A stretch of DNA of 64,000 bases, from positions 1 through 64,000 of the forward strand of contig NZ_JACHHJ010000003.1 of the NCBI RefSeq assembly GCF_014207655.1. The letters are read 5' to 3'. Both the position numbers and the translations under genes were made by a program. The DNA is from Geomicrobium halophilum. GTDB taxonomy: Bacteria > Bacillota > Bacilli > Bacillales > Marinococcaceae. The notes under the pieces are model-generated. The model was not told the DNA's origin, ran no database searches, and saw only the letters and a program-made list of their open reading frames with translations. Each line of letters starts with the position of its first letter. The first letter of the stretch is position 1. Below, in pieces: positions 1 through 7,460 of this stretch.

Positions 1-935
1 ACTAACATCGCCTGATCCCAAGGAACGCCAATCAGAAAGGCGAGGGGAGAAAAAACAAAACCGAAGATTGCAGCGACGGTCAAATCTGGGCTAATGACCC
101 CTAAACCAACGTCAATCAACTGGACGAGAGAAACGAAGGCAAGCACCATCGCCCCGACGTTTAAGGCTAAACGTAAACCATCGGTCGTCCCTTTAGCAGC
201 CGCATCCACGATATTTCTCGTATCTTGATCTTTTTCGATCTTAATATCATCCGTCGTTTCACTGACTTCCGTTTCCGGAACGACGATCTTGGCCATGACG
301 AGCCCTGCCGGTGCTGCCATGAAACTGGCCACAATCAAATAATCCACCGGTACCCCCATCGCTGCAAGACCCCCAAGGACAGAACCGGCTACCGTCCCCA
401 AGCCCACCGTCATCACGGTAAATAACTCGGAAAGGGTCATGCGGCTCAAATACGGTTTCACCGTCAGCGGTGACTCGCTAATCCCTACGAAAATATTGGC
501 CGTCGCGGCAATGGACTCTGACTTGCTTGTCCCTAACACTTTTGATATAAATCCACCTAAGATTTTAATCAGCCAAGGCATGAATCCGATATAAAAAAGA
601 ATCCCCATGAGCGCCGCAAAGAATACAATAACGGGTAACACATGGATCGCAAATGTCGTCCCATCATTCATGGCCATTAAATCTTCACCGAATAAGAAAT
701 TAATCCCGGCTTCTGCAGCGCCTAAAACACCCGTAACAAAATTACTCATAAACGCCAGCACTTCTTCCCCGACACCCCAGCCAAGGAACAGTAAACCGAT
801 CGCAATCTGAATCGCCAATGCCCCTAGAACCGTTTTCAAGTTAATATTCTTCCGATCCACCGAGAGCAAGAACGCCAAACCCATCAATACCACGATAGCA
901 ATGAGTCCCCACGCGATATTCCCCAATAACTCCAT
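1..935 (-). CDS. nupC: NupC-family nucleoside transporter (3' end beyond the window)
   Basis: Concentrative nucleoside transporter (CNT family), an inner-membrane Na+ or H+ symporter for nucleosides. About 311 codons are visible and the frame is still open at base 1, so the C-terminus is missing. It starts at ATG 935 (MELLGNIAWG...), preceded by AGGAGGTG at good spacing. The N-terminal half has several hydrophobic helices. The central part carries the CNT hallmark stretches around NIFVGISESPLTVKPYLSRM, where the family usually has NIFLGQTEAPLLVKPY, and a later glycine-rich VAGSVLGGLAAMG segment. The SES replacement of the common TEA is a possible specificity difference. The gene reads leftwards out of the window, so its operon partners are not visible. 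Family assignment is firm; the exact substrate is not known. Confidence 0.9.
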   Translation of the reverse strand, partial: MELLGNIAWGLIAIVVLMGLAFLLSVDRKNINLKTVLGALAIQIAIGLLFLGWGVGEEVLAFMSNFVTGVLGAAEAGINFLFGEDLMAMNDGTTFAIHVLPVIVFFAALMGILFYIGFMPWLIKILGGFISKVLGTSKSESIAATANIFVGISESPLTVKPYLSRMTLSELFTVMTVGLGTVAGSVLGGLAAMGVPVDYLIVASFMAAPAGLVMAKIVVPETEVSETTDDIKIEKDQDTRNIVDAAAKGTTDGLRLALNVGAMVLAFVSLVQLIDVGLGVISPDLTVAAIFGFVFSPLAFLIGVPWDQAML

Positions 936-1052
936 GCAATACACCTCCTGAATTTGGTATTTCTAAATTTTTCAAAAAAACAATGGCGTCCCTTATCTTT
1001 GGGACTGATCACCCCTCCTCTGTTAAGGTATAACCAGCAATGCCTGTCTCAT

Positions 1053-1517
1053 TCAACCTTTCATATCCTTACGACCACGGCCGATCTCCAGGATTTCCTC
1101 CTCACCCTTCGTTTCTGCATATACGCCGGGGACTTCCGTCGGTGCCCCCTCCTCATCAATAGCAACCATTGTAACAAAAGAAGTTGTCGTCGTTTTTGCC
1201 TCTCCAGTTGCAGGGTTTTCAACACTTACATGGACATAGATCAACATGGATGTACGCCCCGTCGAGGCCACCCAAGATTCTACATTTACGATTTGTCCAG
1301 ACTTTACAGATGCGTAAAAATCAACGCTATCAACAGAAGCCGTTACGACAATCTCTCCCGAATGGCGCATGGCAGTGATCGCAGCTGCTTCATCAATATA
1401 TGCGAGAATATTGCCGCCAAAAATGGTCTTTAAGTGATTCGTATCGGATGGACTTACGAGGTGTGTTTGCAACGTATGGGAATTACCCATCGGTCTCTGT
1501 TCTTTTTGATCACTCAA
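1053..1517 (-). CDS. Hotdog-fold acyl-CoA thioesterase
   Basis: A 154-residue cytosolic acyl-CoA thioester hydrolase of the YkhA/BFIT-like hotdog family. HLVSPSDTNHLKTIFGGNILAYIDEAAAI has the family layout: the N-H-L...G-G segment followed by the long hotdog helix with a D/E-A-A motif. A second conserved segment is the VDSVDFYASVKSGQIV strand. TTG at 1517 is preferred as the start because AAGGGGCGGGAAGA precedes it; the next ATG (codon 10) has no good Shine-Dalgarno sequence. It stands alone between the nucleoside transporter and the end of the large acyl-CoA operon. A housekeeping or fatty-acid-linked CoA-salvage role is likely; the chain-length preference cannot be read. Confidence 0.88.
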   Translation of the reverse strand: MSDQKEQRPMGNSHTLQTHLVSPSDTNHLKTIFGGNILAYIDEAAAITAMRHSGEIVVTASVDSVDFYASVKSGQIVNVESWVASTGRTSMLIYVHVSVENPATGEAKTTTTSFVTMVAIDEEGAPTEVPGVYAETKGEEEILEIGRGRKDMKG

Positions 1518-1594
1518 TCTTCCCGCCCCTTTTCTACTTACGATAGTACCTCCTTTAACCTACAACTTTTGATCAAGATCGTCAAATTGGGAAT

Positions 1595-1629
1595 AAAAAA
1601 GACTAAGCCCATATATCGTATAGGCTTAG
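1595..1629 (-). terminator. Rho-independent terminator of the acyl-CoA operon
   Basis: On the minus strand CTAAGCC (from 1629) and GGCTTAG (to 1603) form a stem around an A/T-rich loop. It is followed immediately by TCTTTTTTATT. It lies about 120 bases after the stop of the quinone oxidoreductase gene, the last gene of the minus-strand operon. Confidence 0.75.
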
Positions 1630-1748
1630 CCGCCGGGGAAGCTTACTCCATTTTTACTCCGTCTTCGGCACATGTAATGATTTCGTCACAAGACTTGGCC
1701 ACGCGTCATAATGCTTGTGTTGTTCACAAAAAACGCCCCGTTTCAAAA

Positions 1749-2729
1749 TTAAGATTTCACATCCAGAATGATTTTTCCTTTTGTTTTTCGACCTTCCATT
1801 AATTCGTGAACATGGGCTGCCTCCTCAAGTGGAAATGTCTCGCCAATCTGCAACTTTAACTCCCCGGCTCGTAAATGCGTAAACAACGCCTCTAAACTCG
1901 ATTGCATAAGTTCCGGTTTTCTCATAATCTGTGGTAAAAAGAAGCCGATGACAGATTGATTTTTTTCCATGAGCCGCCCGGCGTTAAGCCTGCTTTCTTC
2001 CCCGCTAGCCGAACCAAAAATCACTAATCGTCCGAATCTGCCGAGAAGCTGGAGCGTTTTCTTAAAGACATCTCCTCCAACCATCTCCATAGCGACGTCA
2101 ACTCCTTGGCCGTTTGTCGCTTCTTCTACCTCTTTTTCCCATCCTTCCTTCGTGTAATTGATGCCAACATCCGCACCGAGCTCCCTGGCATATGCTAATT
2201 TCTCTTCCGTACTGGCCGTTGCAATCACATTACCTGCGCCCTGAAGCTTCGCAAGTTGAACGGCAATACTCCCGACACCACCAGCGGCAGCATGGACAAG
2301 CACGGTCTCTCCTTCTTCTAAACGTCCCATCGTTGTAAGCACGTGATAAGCGCTAAGTCCTTGCAAAGGCAGGGCAACCGCGGTCGAAAAGTCCAAGCTC
2401 TCCCCAATCGGAATTAACCCCCGCTCATCAGCCTTGACATACTCGGCGTATCCACCCGAGTGGGTCAATGTAACCACACGAGTGCCAGGTTCGACCTTCG
2501 TCACCTTCTCGCCAACTTCAGTAACAACACCTGCAACTTCTGCCCCCGGGATAAAGGGTAGCGGCGTTGGAACCACATAACGGCCTTTTCGTCTCGCAGT
2601 ATCCGCATAGTTCACTCCACTGCGATACACTTCGATTAGCACTTCTCTTCCCTCTGGCTTCGGCTGTTCCATCTCGACGTTCTGCAGGACTTCCGGCCCA
2701 CCGTACTCTGAAAATTGAATGGCCTTCAT
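1749..2729 (-). CDS. Zinc-free quinone oxidoreductase / MDR-family NADPH reductase
   Basis: A 326-residue medium-chain reductase of the NADPH:quinone oxidoreductase type. It has an N-terminal GroES-like domain (MKAIQFSEYGGPEVL) and a Rossmann domain with the nucleotide loop HAAAGGVGSIAVQLAK near residues 145-160. The Cys/His zinc ligands of alcohol dehydrogenases are absent. The start at ATG 2729 is chosen for AAGGAGGATCAT just upstream; upstream in-frame codons lie inside the preceding gene. It follows the enoyl-CoA hydratase by about 10 bases, so it is the last gene of the operon. It may reduce enoyl or quinone substrates; the substrate is not shown by the sequence. Confidence 0.88.
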   Translation of the reverse strand: MKAIQFSEYGGPEVLQNVEMEQPKPEGREVLIEVYRSGVNYADTARRKGRYVVPTPLPFIPGAEVAGVVTEVGEKVTKVEPGTRVVTLTHSGGYAEYVKADERGLIPIGESLDFSTAVALPLQGLSAYHVLTTMGRLEEGETVLVHAAAGGVGSIAVQLAKLQGAGNVIATASTEEKLAYARELGADVGINYTKEGWEKEVEEATNGQGVDVAMEMVGGDVFKKTLQLLGRFGRLVIFGSASGEESRLNAGRLMEKNQSVIGFFLPQIMRKPELMQSSLEALFTHLRAGELKLQIGETFPLEEAAHVHELMEGRKTKGKIILDVKS

Positions 2730-2739
2730 ATGATCCTCC

Positions 2740-3519
2740 TTATTTTCCTTTAAATTGCGGGGCTCTTTTTTCCTTAAATGCAGCCACACCTTCTTTATGA
2801 TCTTCAGTCGTCACCATCATCGTCTGTGTGATTCGCTCTTGCTCCAAGATTTCATCTAATGAAGCCGTCATGGCATGATCAACGAGCTTTTTCATCATAC
2901 CGTAGGCAACACTCGGGCCATTAGCGAGATCTACAGCCATTGCCATCGTTTTATCTTGCAGTTCGTTCGCTGGATATAGTTCATTAACGACACCGAGCTC
3001 ATACAATCGTTTCGCAGGGATCGATTGACCGCTAAAGAAAAATTGTTTGGCAAGATGGGGGCCGATTAATCTCGGTAAGAAATACGAACCCCCGCCATCT
3101 GAAATTAAGCCCACTTTTGAAAAGCTGAGCGCAAATTTACTATCTTCTGCAGCTACAATGAGATCACAAGCAAGTGCCAAGTTGAATCCTGCACCTGCGG
3201 CAAAACCATGAACGGCTGCAATTACGGGCTTGGGTGAGTTCTTGATTGCAGAAATACAATCGTTCAATCGACCAATATGGGCGTAAATGTCTTGTGGCTC
3301 GCTTTCTCCCATTGTCTTTACATCCCCACCAGCACTGAACGAACGTCCAGCACCTGTGATTACAATGACACGAACGTCTTCATTTGTCTCCGCTTCTTTT
3401 ACTGATTTTGTCAATTCTTCGATCATTTCGCCGCTAAAGGCATTCAATTGATCGGGCCGGTGGAGTGTCAGCGTAAGTACTGATTGCTCCAGATTCGTTT
3501 GTAAATCTTCTACACTCAT
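2740..3519 (-). CDS. Enoyl-CoA hydratase/isomerase (PaaG-like)
   Basis: A 259-residue crotonase-fold protein. The oxyanion-hole segments are present: SFSAGGDVKTM around residue 65 and HGFAAGAGFNLALACDL around residue 105. The position that carries the first catalytic Glu of true hydratases is occupied by FSKVGLISDGGG, which looks more like the PaaG isomerase group with its Asp. Isomerase activity is therefore as likely as hydration. The start at ATG 3519 has AAAGGGTGAGAAG upstream. It lies 19 bases after the SDR gene and 10 bases before the quinone reductase, in the same transcript. Confidence 0.87.
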   Translation of the reverse strand: MSVEDLQTNLEQSVLTLTLHRPDQLNAFSGEMIEELTKSVKEAETNEDVRVIVITGAGRSFSAGGDVKTMGESEPQDIYAHIGRLNDCISAIKNSPKPVIAAVHGFAAGAGFNLALACDLIVAAEDSKFALSFSKVGLISDGGGSYFLPRLIGPHLAKQFFFSGQSIPAKRLYELGVVNELYPANELQDKTMAMAVDLANGPSVAYGMMKKLVDHAMTASLDEILEQERITQTMMVTTEDHKEGVAAFKEKRAPQFKGK

Positions 3520-3538
3520 ACTCTTCTCACCCTTTCCT

Positions 3539-4297
3539 TTATTTAATAAGCCAACCACCATCCACAAGGACATCAGAACCGACCATATAAGAAGCTTCAG
3601 AGGAAGCGACAAAGGCAACCACGTTTGCAATCTCTTCAGCCTGACCCACTCGTTTCAGTGCTGTGTTTCGCTCAATCGCTTTTGAAAATTTTTCATTGGT
3701 TAAAGCGCCCTCAGTAAGAGGGGTCTCAACGAAACCTGGAGATACCGAATTGACTCGAATACCGTAAGGGGCAAGTTCTAAGGCTAGTGCTTTCGTAAAA
3801 TTAATGGCCCCTGCCTTTGCTGAGCTATAATGGGGGATATGAGCACCCGCTTGATGGCCGGAAAGGGAGGTCACGTTGACAATCGCTCTCGGTTTTTTCT
3901 CGAATTCCTTTTCAACCTGCTGGACCATCACAGCCCCAAGTGCCTTTGAAGCAAGAAATACGCTTTTTAGATTAACATCCTGCATGGCGTCCCAATCTTC
4001 TTCCGTAGTATCCATAACAGAAGAGTGTCTCGAGCCCCCGGCACCATTAATCAATATATCCAATGTTTCAAATTCCCTCTCGACAAAAGCCGCGAGTTTT
4101 TCGGTGTCTTCTTTTACGGTGACATCAGCTGGATAAATAACCGACCCAGGAACTTCAGCAGCTACGCGTTGAAGTTTTTCTTCGGTGCGCCCCACTAAAA
4201 TTACCTTTGCCCCTTCGGCAGTGAGGCGGGCAGCTGTCTCTTTGCCAATACCGCTTCCTGCGCCTGTAATTAAAGCGATTTGATCTTTAAACCTCAT
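3539..4297 (-). CDS. Short-chain dehydrogenase/reductase
   Basis: A 252-residue classical SDR. The cofactor loop TGAGSGIG is at residues 11-18, the NAG-like motif reads NGAGG, and the Ser/Tyr/Lys active site is NVTSLSG...YSSAK. It ends with the usual VDGGW segment. Start ATG 4297 has GGAGAGGAGC upstream. The 5' end overlaps the tail of a decayed acyl-CoA dehydrogenase, so it was probably once translationally coupled to it. In this operon it may oxidise or reduce a hydroxyacyl/ketoacyl-CoA, but the substrate is not determinable. Confidence 0.88.
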   Translation of the reverse strand: MRFKDQIALITGAGSGIGKETAARLTAEGAKVILVGRTEEKLQRVAAEVPGSVIYPADVTVKEDTEKLAAFVEREFETLDILINGAGGSRHSSVMDTTEEDWDAMQDVNLKSVFLASKALGAVMVQQVEKEFEKKPRAIVNVTSLSGHQAGAHIPHYSSAKAGAINFTKALALELAPYGIRVNSVSPGFVETPLTEGALTNEKFSKAIERNTALKRVGQAEEIANVVAFVASSEASYMVGSDVLVDGGWLIK

Positions 4298-4687
4298 CTG
4301 GAAAGCTCCTCTCCTTAACGAAAACGAATGATCCAACTTGATATTGTGCTTCTGCGATTTCACGATTTCGTTGAAATGCTGATGATTTCGAGCGATATTT
4401 CTGACATGCGGCCGAAAATAGTGCATCCATATTTTCCTACTCGCTCCCATCTGTACGTTCATGCAAGAGCTCCTTCAAGATAACGTTCCGTGAGGAAGAT
4501 GGCAGTTTTTTTATACGGAAGGTTCAAAGGTTTATATTATAAATACTTCCTTTTCAACAAATGGCTCAGCCGTGCTTCCGGTCATCTTGTGTTCGTCAGT
4601 GAACGCTTCATGTGTAAATAAATGTTCTTATTGTAATGGCTTGGTTAAAAAGCGCCCACCATTTTCATAAATATCTGTCTTTGGCAT
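4287..4687 (-). pseudogene. Remnant of a FadE-type acyl-CoA dehydrogenase
   Basis: This 485-bp gap between the kinase and SDR genes is not empty. From ATG 4687, with GGGGTG ahead of it, the minus strand reads MPKTDIYENGGRFLTKPLQ, then TAA at 4630-4628. It continues in frame with EHLFTHEAFTDEHKM...PFVEKEV until a second stop at 4534-4532. This matches the N-terminus of FadE-like dehydrogenases (gGgFL...EDFTEEHRM...FVKNEV). Further down, frame 4430-4287 contains QRNREIAEAQYQVGSFVF, resembling the C-terminal RRxIAExVxxxGxY tail of the same family. About 500 central residues would be missing. The N-terminal match is fairly convincing, the C-terminal one weaker. Confidence 0.6.
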
Positions 4688-4782
4688 CGTTTCACCCCAT
4701 TATTGTCCAACTTGTTCACCAGAGATTTACAGAGACTCGTAAACATCGATACTAACCCGTCACAAAACGCTGGAACACTTCC

Positions 4783-5835
4783 TCACCTCTTTAACGCTGT
4801 GTCCCAGCCCGTTTGCAAGAGAGCCTGAACACTTTGACCAAAACGGGCAAAACGCTCATCTTCGGTCTGCCCTTTTTTATAGCGATAATAGATTTGCTGA
4901 AGAATCACCGCGAGCTTGAAATAGGCAAACGTCAAATAATAATGGATGTGAGTTACATCACGCCCGCTTTTCTGACTATAACGTTCAATGAACTCGTCAC
5001 GAGTAAAAAAACCAGGTCTTATCGTGACTGGCTCTCTACCCAAGCCGCGCTTCAACTCTTCCGGGTCATCAGCTTCAAGCCAATAGCTCATCGCTGCCCC
5101 AAGATCCGCGAGCGGATCACCAACCGTCGCCATTTCCCAATCAAAGAGGCCCGTCATTTTCGAGAGGTTATGATTAAACATGGCATTATTTAACTTATAA
5201 TCATAATGGATCACTGAAGTGTAGCGTTGGGGAGGCAAATGTTCGGAGAGCCAATTCATTAACAGCTCTGCTTCTTTAAAGTCATCCGTTTTCGCCCGTT
5301 GATAACGAGAAATCCAACCGTTCACCTGTCTCTCCATAAAACCTTCCGGCTTGGTCATCTCCGTCAGGCCGGTTTTCGTATAATCAATCGCGTGCAGGTC
5401 AACGAGATGATCAACCATCGTTTCGGAGATGCCTCGATTTAATTCTTCTGTCACCTGGATTCCTTCGGGATATTCGGTGTCAATGACCTGGCCGCGCTTA
5501 CGCTCCATGACCCAAAAAGGCGCACCCACGATCGTTTTATCCTCTGAAAACAGCAATGGCTTCGGTGCTACGTTGAAAAATGGATGAATTTCTTTTAAAA
5601 ATCGATATTCCCGCCCCATATCATGAGCCTTTGGAGCAACAGGTCCAAGCGGCGGTCGACGCAAAACAACTTCCCAGGAGTCAATATTCAATTGATAAGT
5701 TAAGTTGGAATGCCCACTGGAAAACTGATGGAGTTCCAACTCCCCCTCCGGTAGATCAGAAAGATTTTGTTTTAAAAAATCATGCAGTCTTTGTTTGTCC
5801 AGCTCTTCGCCTTTACGTACCGGTATAACCTCCAT
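4783..5835 (-). CDS. APH-like phosphotransferase, ACAD10/11 kinase-domain type
   Basis: A 350-residue aminoglycoside-phosphotransferase-fold kinase. The catalytic Brenner loop is HYDYKLNNAMF (H-x-D-x4-N). The metal-binding segment is LFDWEMATVGDPLADLG, the exact style found in the kinase half of ACAD10/ACAD11 and in bacterial acyl-CoA catabolic clusters. Known family members phosphorylate the 4-hydroxyl of 4-hydroxyacyl-CoAs so that a partner dehydrogenase-like protein can eliminate phosphate. Start ATG 5835 is chosen for GTTAGGAGGTCAGCT directly upstream. It follows the enoyl-CoA hydratase by 10 bases. An antibiotic-resistance role is unlikely given the context. Confidence 0.87.
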   Translation of the reverse strand: MEVIPVRKGEELDKQRLHDFLKQNLSDLPEGELELHQFSSGHSNLTYQLNIDSWEVVLRRPPLGPVAPKAHDMGREYRFLKEIHPFFNVAPKPLLFSEDKTIVGAPFWVMERKRGQVIDTEYPEGIQVTEELNRGISETMVDHLVDLHAIDYTKTGLTEMTKPEGFMERQVNGWISRYQRAKTDDFKEAELLMNWLSEHLPPQRYTSVIHYDYKLNNAMFNHNLSKMTGLFDWEMATVGDPLADLGAAMSYWLEADDPEELKRGLGREPVTIRPGFFTRDEFIERYSQKSGRDVTHIHYYLTFAYFKLAVILQQIYYRYKKGQTEDERFARFGQSVQALLQTGWDTALKR

Positions 5836-5845
5836 AGCTGACCTC

Positions 5846-6625
5846 CTAACGATGGACGTAATTTGGCTTTCGTTTTTCAATAAAGGCTTGCACGCCTTCT
5901 CTCATATCTTCCGTTTGGAATACATCGACAAATAAATGGGCTTCATGATCAATGCCATCTTCAAGGGATCGCTCTGTTCCTTCATCAACAGCACGCTTGA
6001 TTCGGGAAATGGCAGCTAATGAATGCGCTGTCATTTTATTTGCAAGTTTACTTGCTTCTTTAAGACCTTCCCCAGAAGGTACGACGTGATTAACGAGACC
6101 TACCCCTTTCGCTTCCTCTGCACGAATGGACTCGCCGGTATACATTAACTCTTTCGCCTTTGCTGTCCCCACCAGTCGTGGCAAACGCTGGGTCCCTCCC
6201 CCGCCTGGAAACAAGCCAAGCTTAACTTCAGGTAAACCCACTTGCGCATGTTGTTCTGCGATGCGCAGATCACATGCAAGTGCAAGTTCACAACCACCTC
6301 CTAGGGTCAGGCCATTTAAAACTGCAATCGTTGGTTTGGGGATACTCTCCAACCGGTTCATCACTCTGTGTGTACGCATCACTGCATCTTTCATGTTCGG
6401 AGAATTCGCAAGGTTAGGAAACTCCTTAATATCAGCGCCTGCCACGAACGCTTTTTCTCCCTTTCCGGTAATGAGAATCGCCAGGGTGTCCGCGTCATTT
6501 TCAAGCCTTTGAAACGTTTCATCCAGTTCTGTGAATACCGCTGAGCTAAGGACGTTAAGCGGCGGATTATGAATGGTTACGACAGCGATATGGTCTTTGG
6601 TATCGACAGTTACATATTCAAGCAT
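5846..6625 (-). CDS. Enoyl-CoA hydratase
   Basis: A 259-residue crotonase-family hydratase with all key parts. AFVAGADIKEF supplies the first oxyanion residue, LGGGCELALACDLRIA the second, and GLPEVKLGLFPGGGGTQRLPRLVG carries the catalytic Glu (PEV). It ends in the common EGVQAFIEKRKP tail. It hydrates trans-2-enoyl-CoA in beta-oxidation. The start at ATG 6625 follows a GGGGGG tract. It lies directly after the broken 3-hydroxyacyl-CoA dehydrogenase, whose product would normally act on the hydratase product. It is distinct from the PaaG-like protein at 2740-3519. Confidence 0.93.
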   Translation of the reverse strand: MLEYVTVDTKDHIAVVTIHNPPLNVLSSAVFTELDETFQRLENDADTLAILITGKGEKAFVAGADIKEFPNLANSPNMKDAVMRTHRVMNRLESIPKPTIAVLNGLTLGGGCELALACDLRIAEQHAQVGLPEVKLGLFPGGGGTQRLPRLVGTAKAKELMYTGESIRAEEAKGVGLVNHVVPSGEGLKEASKLANKMTAHSLAAISRIKRAVDEGTERSLEDGIDHEAHLFVDVFQTEDMREGVQAFIEKRKPNYVHR

Positions 6626-6638
6626 ACCAGTGCCCCCC

Positions 6639-6823
6639 TTACGTTGTGTATTCGTACCAACCTTTCCCCGTTTTTCGGGCTAAATGACCCTGCTTCACTT
6701 TCTCTTCGATCACAGGAGACGGTTTGTCTGCAGGATCTCCGGTTTCCTTGTAACGTTGTTCACTCACATAATAACCAACATCGATGCCATGACGGATACT
6801 TTTTCTATATCGGTGGTCTTCAT
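6639..6823 (-). pseudogene. 3-hydroxybutyryl-CoA dehydrogenase gene with its centre deleted
   Basis: ATG 6823 overlaps the TetR stop (ATGA), follows AGGAGGAGG and begins MKTTDIEKVSV, the usual start of a 3-hydroxyacyl-CoA dehydrogenase just before its VIGAGxMG NAD loop. After ten or so codons the sequence jumps. In the next frame it reads GIDVGYYVSEQRYKETGDP, then VEEKVKQG-like IEEKVKQGHLARKTGKGWYEY and a stop at 6639. That is the C-terminus of the same family. Roughly 220-230 residues, including the NAD site and catalytic His/Glu, are gone and the two ends are out of frame. GGC-type microhomology at the joint could explain the deletion. It is non-functional. Confidence 0.8.
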
Positions 6824-7401
6824 CGATTGTCCTCCTCCTGTAAAAGAACCCCATGTAAAATCATATCAACGAAAATATTGGCCACTTCCTCAGGGCTGAA
6901 CTTCCCCTCTGGGTTTAACCATTGATAGCTCCAATTAACGATACCAAGAATCCCGAGACTCACAATGGAAGAATTTAAATTCGCTCGAAATTCTCCATCC
7001 CTGATTCCTTCTTCAATGATGCCTTCTACTCGTTCCCGCACCTCGTAACGTTTACGGGCAATCTCTGTATAGCTATTTTCTCCCAAGTGGCGCATTTCTC
7101 GAAAAAGGATATTCCCGCTGGAACGTTCTGATTTAATGTTTATAACCATTAAACGCACGACATCCACGAGTTTTTGATGATTTTTTTTCGTTGTATGACT
7201 CGCGATCTCATCAATTTGCTCTACGAGATTATCAATGAACTCAAAGTGAATCTCAGTTAGAAGCTCTTCCTTACTAGAAAAATAGTAATAGAAGGTGCCT
7301 TTCGTTACGTGTAAAGCTTGAACAATGTCCTGGATCGATGTTTCTTTGAAACCATTTTCCCCGAATAAACGGATGCTTTCTTTTTTAATTGTTTGTCTCA
7401 T
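6820..7401 (-). CDS. TetR-family regulator of the acyl-CoA operon
   Basis: A 193-residue TetR regulator. Its N-terminal helix-turn-helix reads FKETSIQDIVQALHVTKGTFYYYFSSKEEL, very close to the family consensus; the C-terminal ligand domain is diverse. ATG 7401 is preferred because GAGGG sits 7 bases upstream. A GTG at 7464 overlaps the ligase stop (GTGA) and an ATG lies at 7440, so longer forms are possible. Position inside the operon suggests it is an autoregulatory acyl-CoA-responsive repressor like FadR or PaaR. The palindrome at 11189-11198 is a candidate operator; this link is inference. Confidence 0.88.
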   Translation of the reverse strand: MRQTIKKESIRLFGENGFKETSIQDIVQALHVTKGTFYYYFSSKEELLTEIHFEFIDNLVEQIDEIASHTTKKNHQKLVDVVRLMVINIKSERSSGNILFREMRHLGENSYTEIARKRYEVRERVEGIIEEGIRDGEFRANLNSSIVSLGILGIVNWSYQWLNPEGKFSPEEVANIFVDMILHGVLLQEEDNR

Positions 7402-7460
7402 CACTTGTCCCTCGCATTCTTCGATTGTTGAGGTTTTCATGATAACACGAGGTAACCGTT

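Noticed and set aside
4783-5835. Aminoglycoside resistance kinase
   Set aside because: The motif variants and operon context match the acyl-CoA-associated APH group.
6639-6854. Intact small gene of 71 codons downstream of TetR
   Set aside because: Its first 20-odd codons overlap TetR in another frame and the rest is the tail of 3-hydroxyacyl-CoA dehydrogenase; the true start at 6823 is in a different frame.
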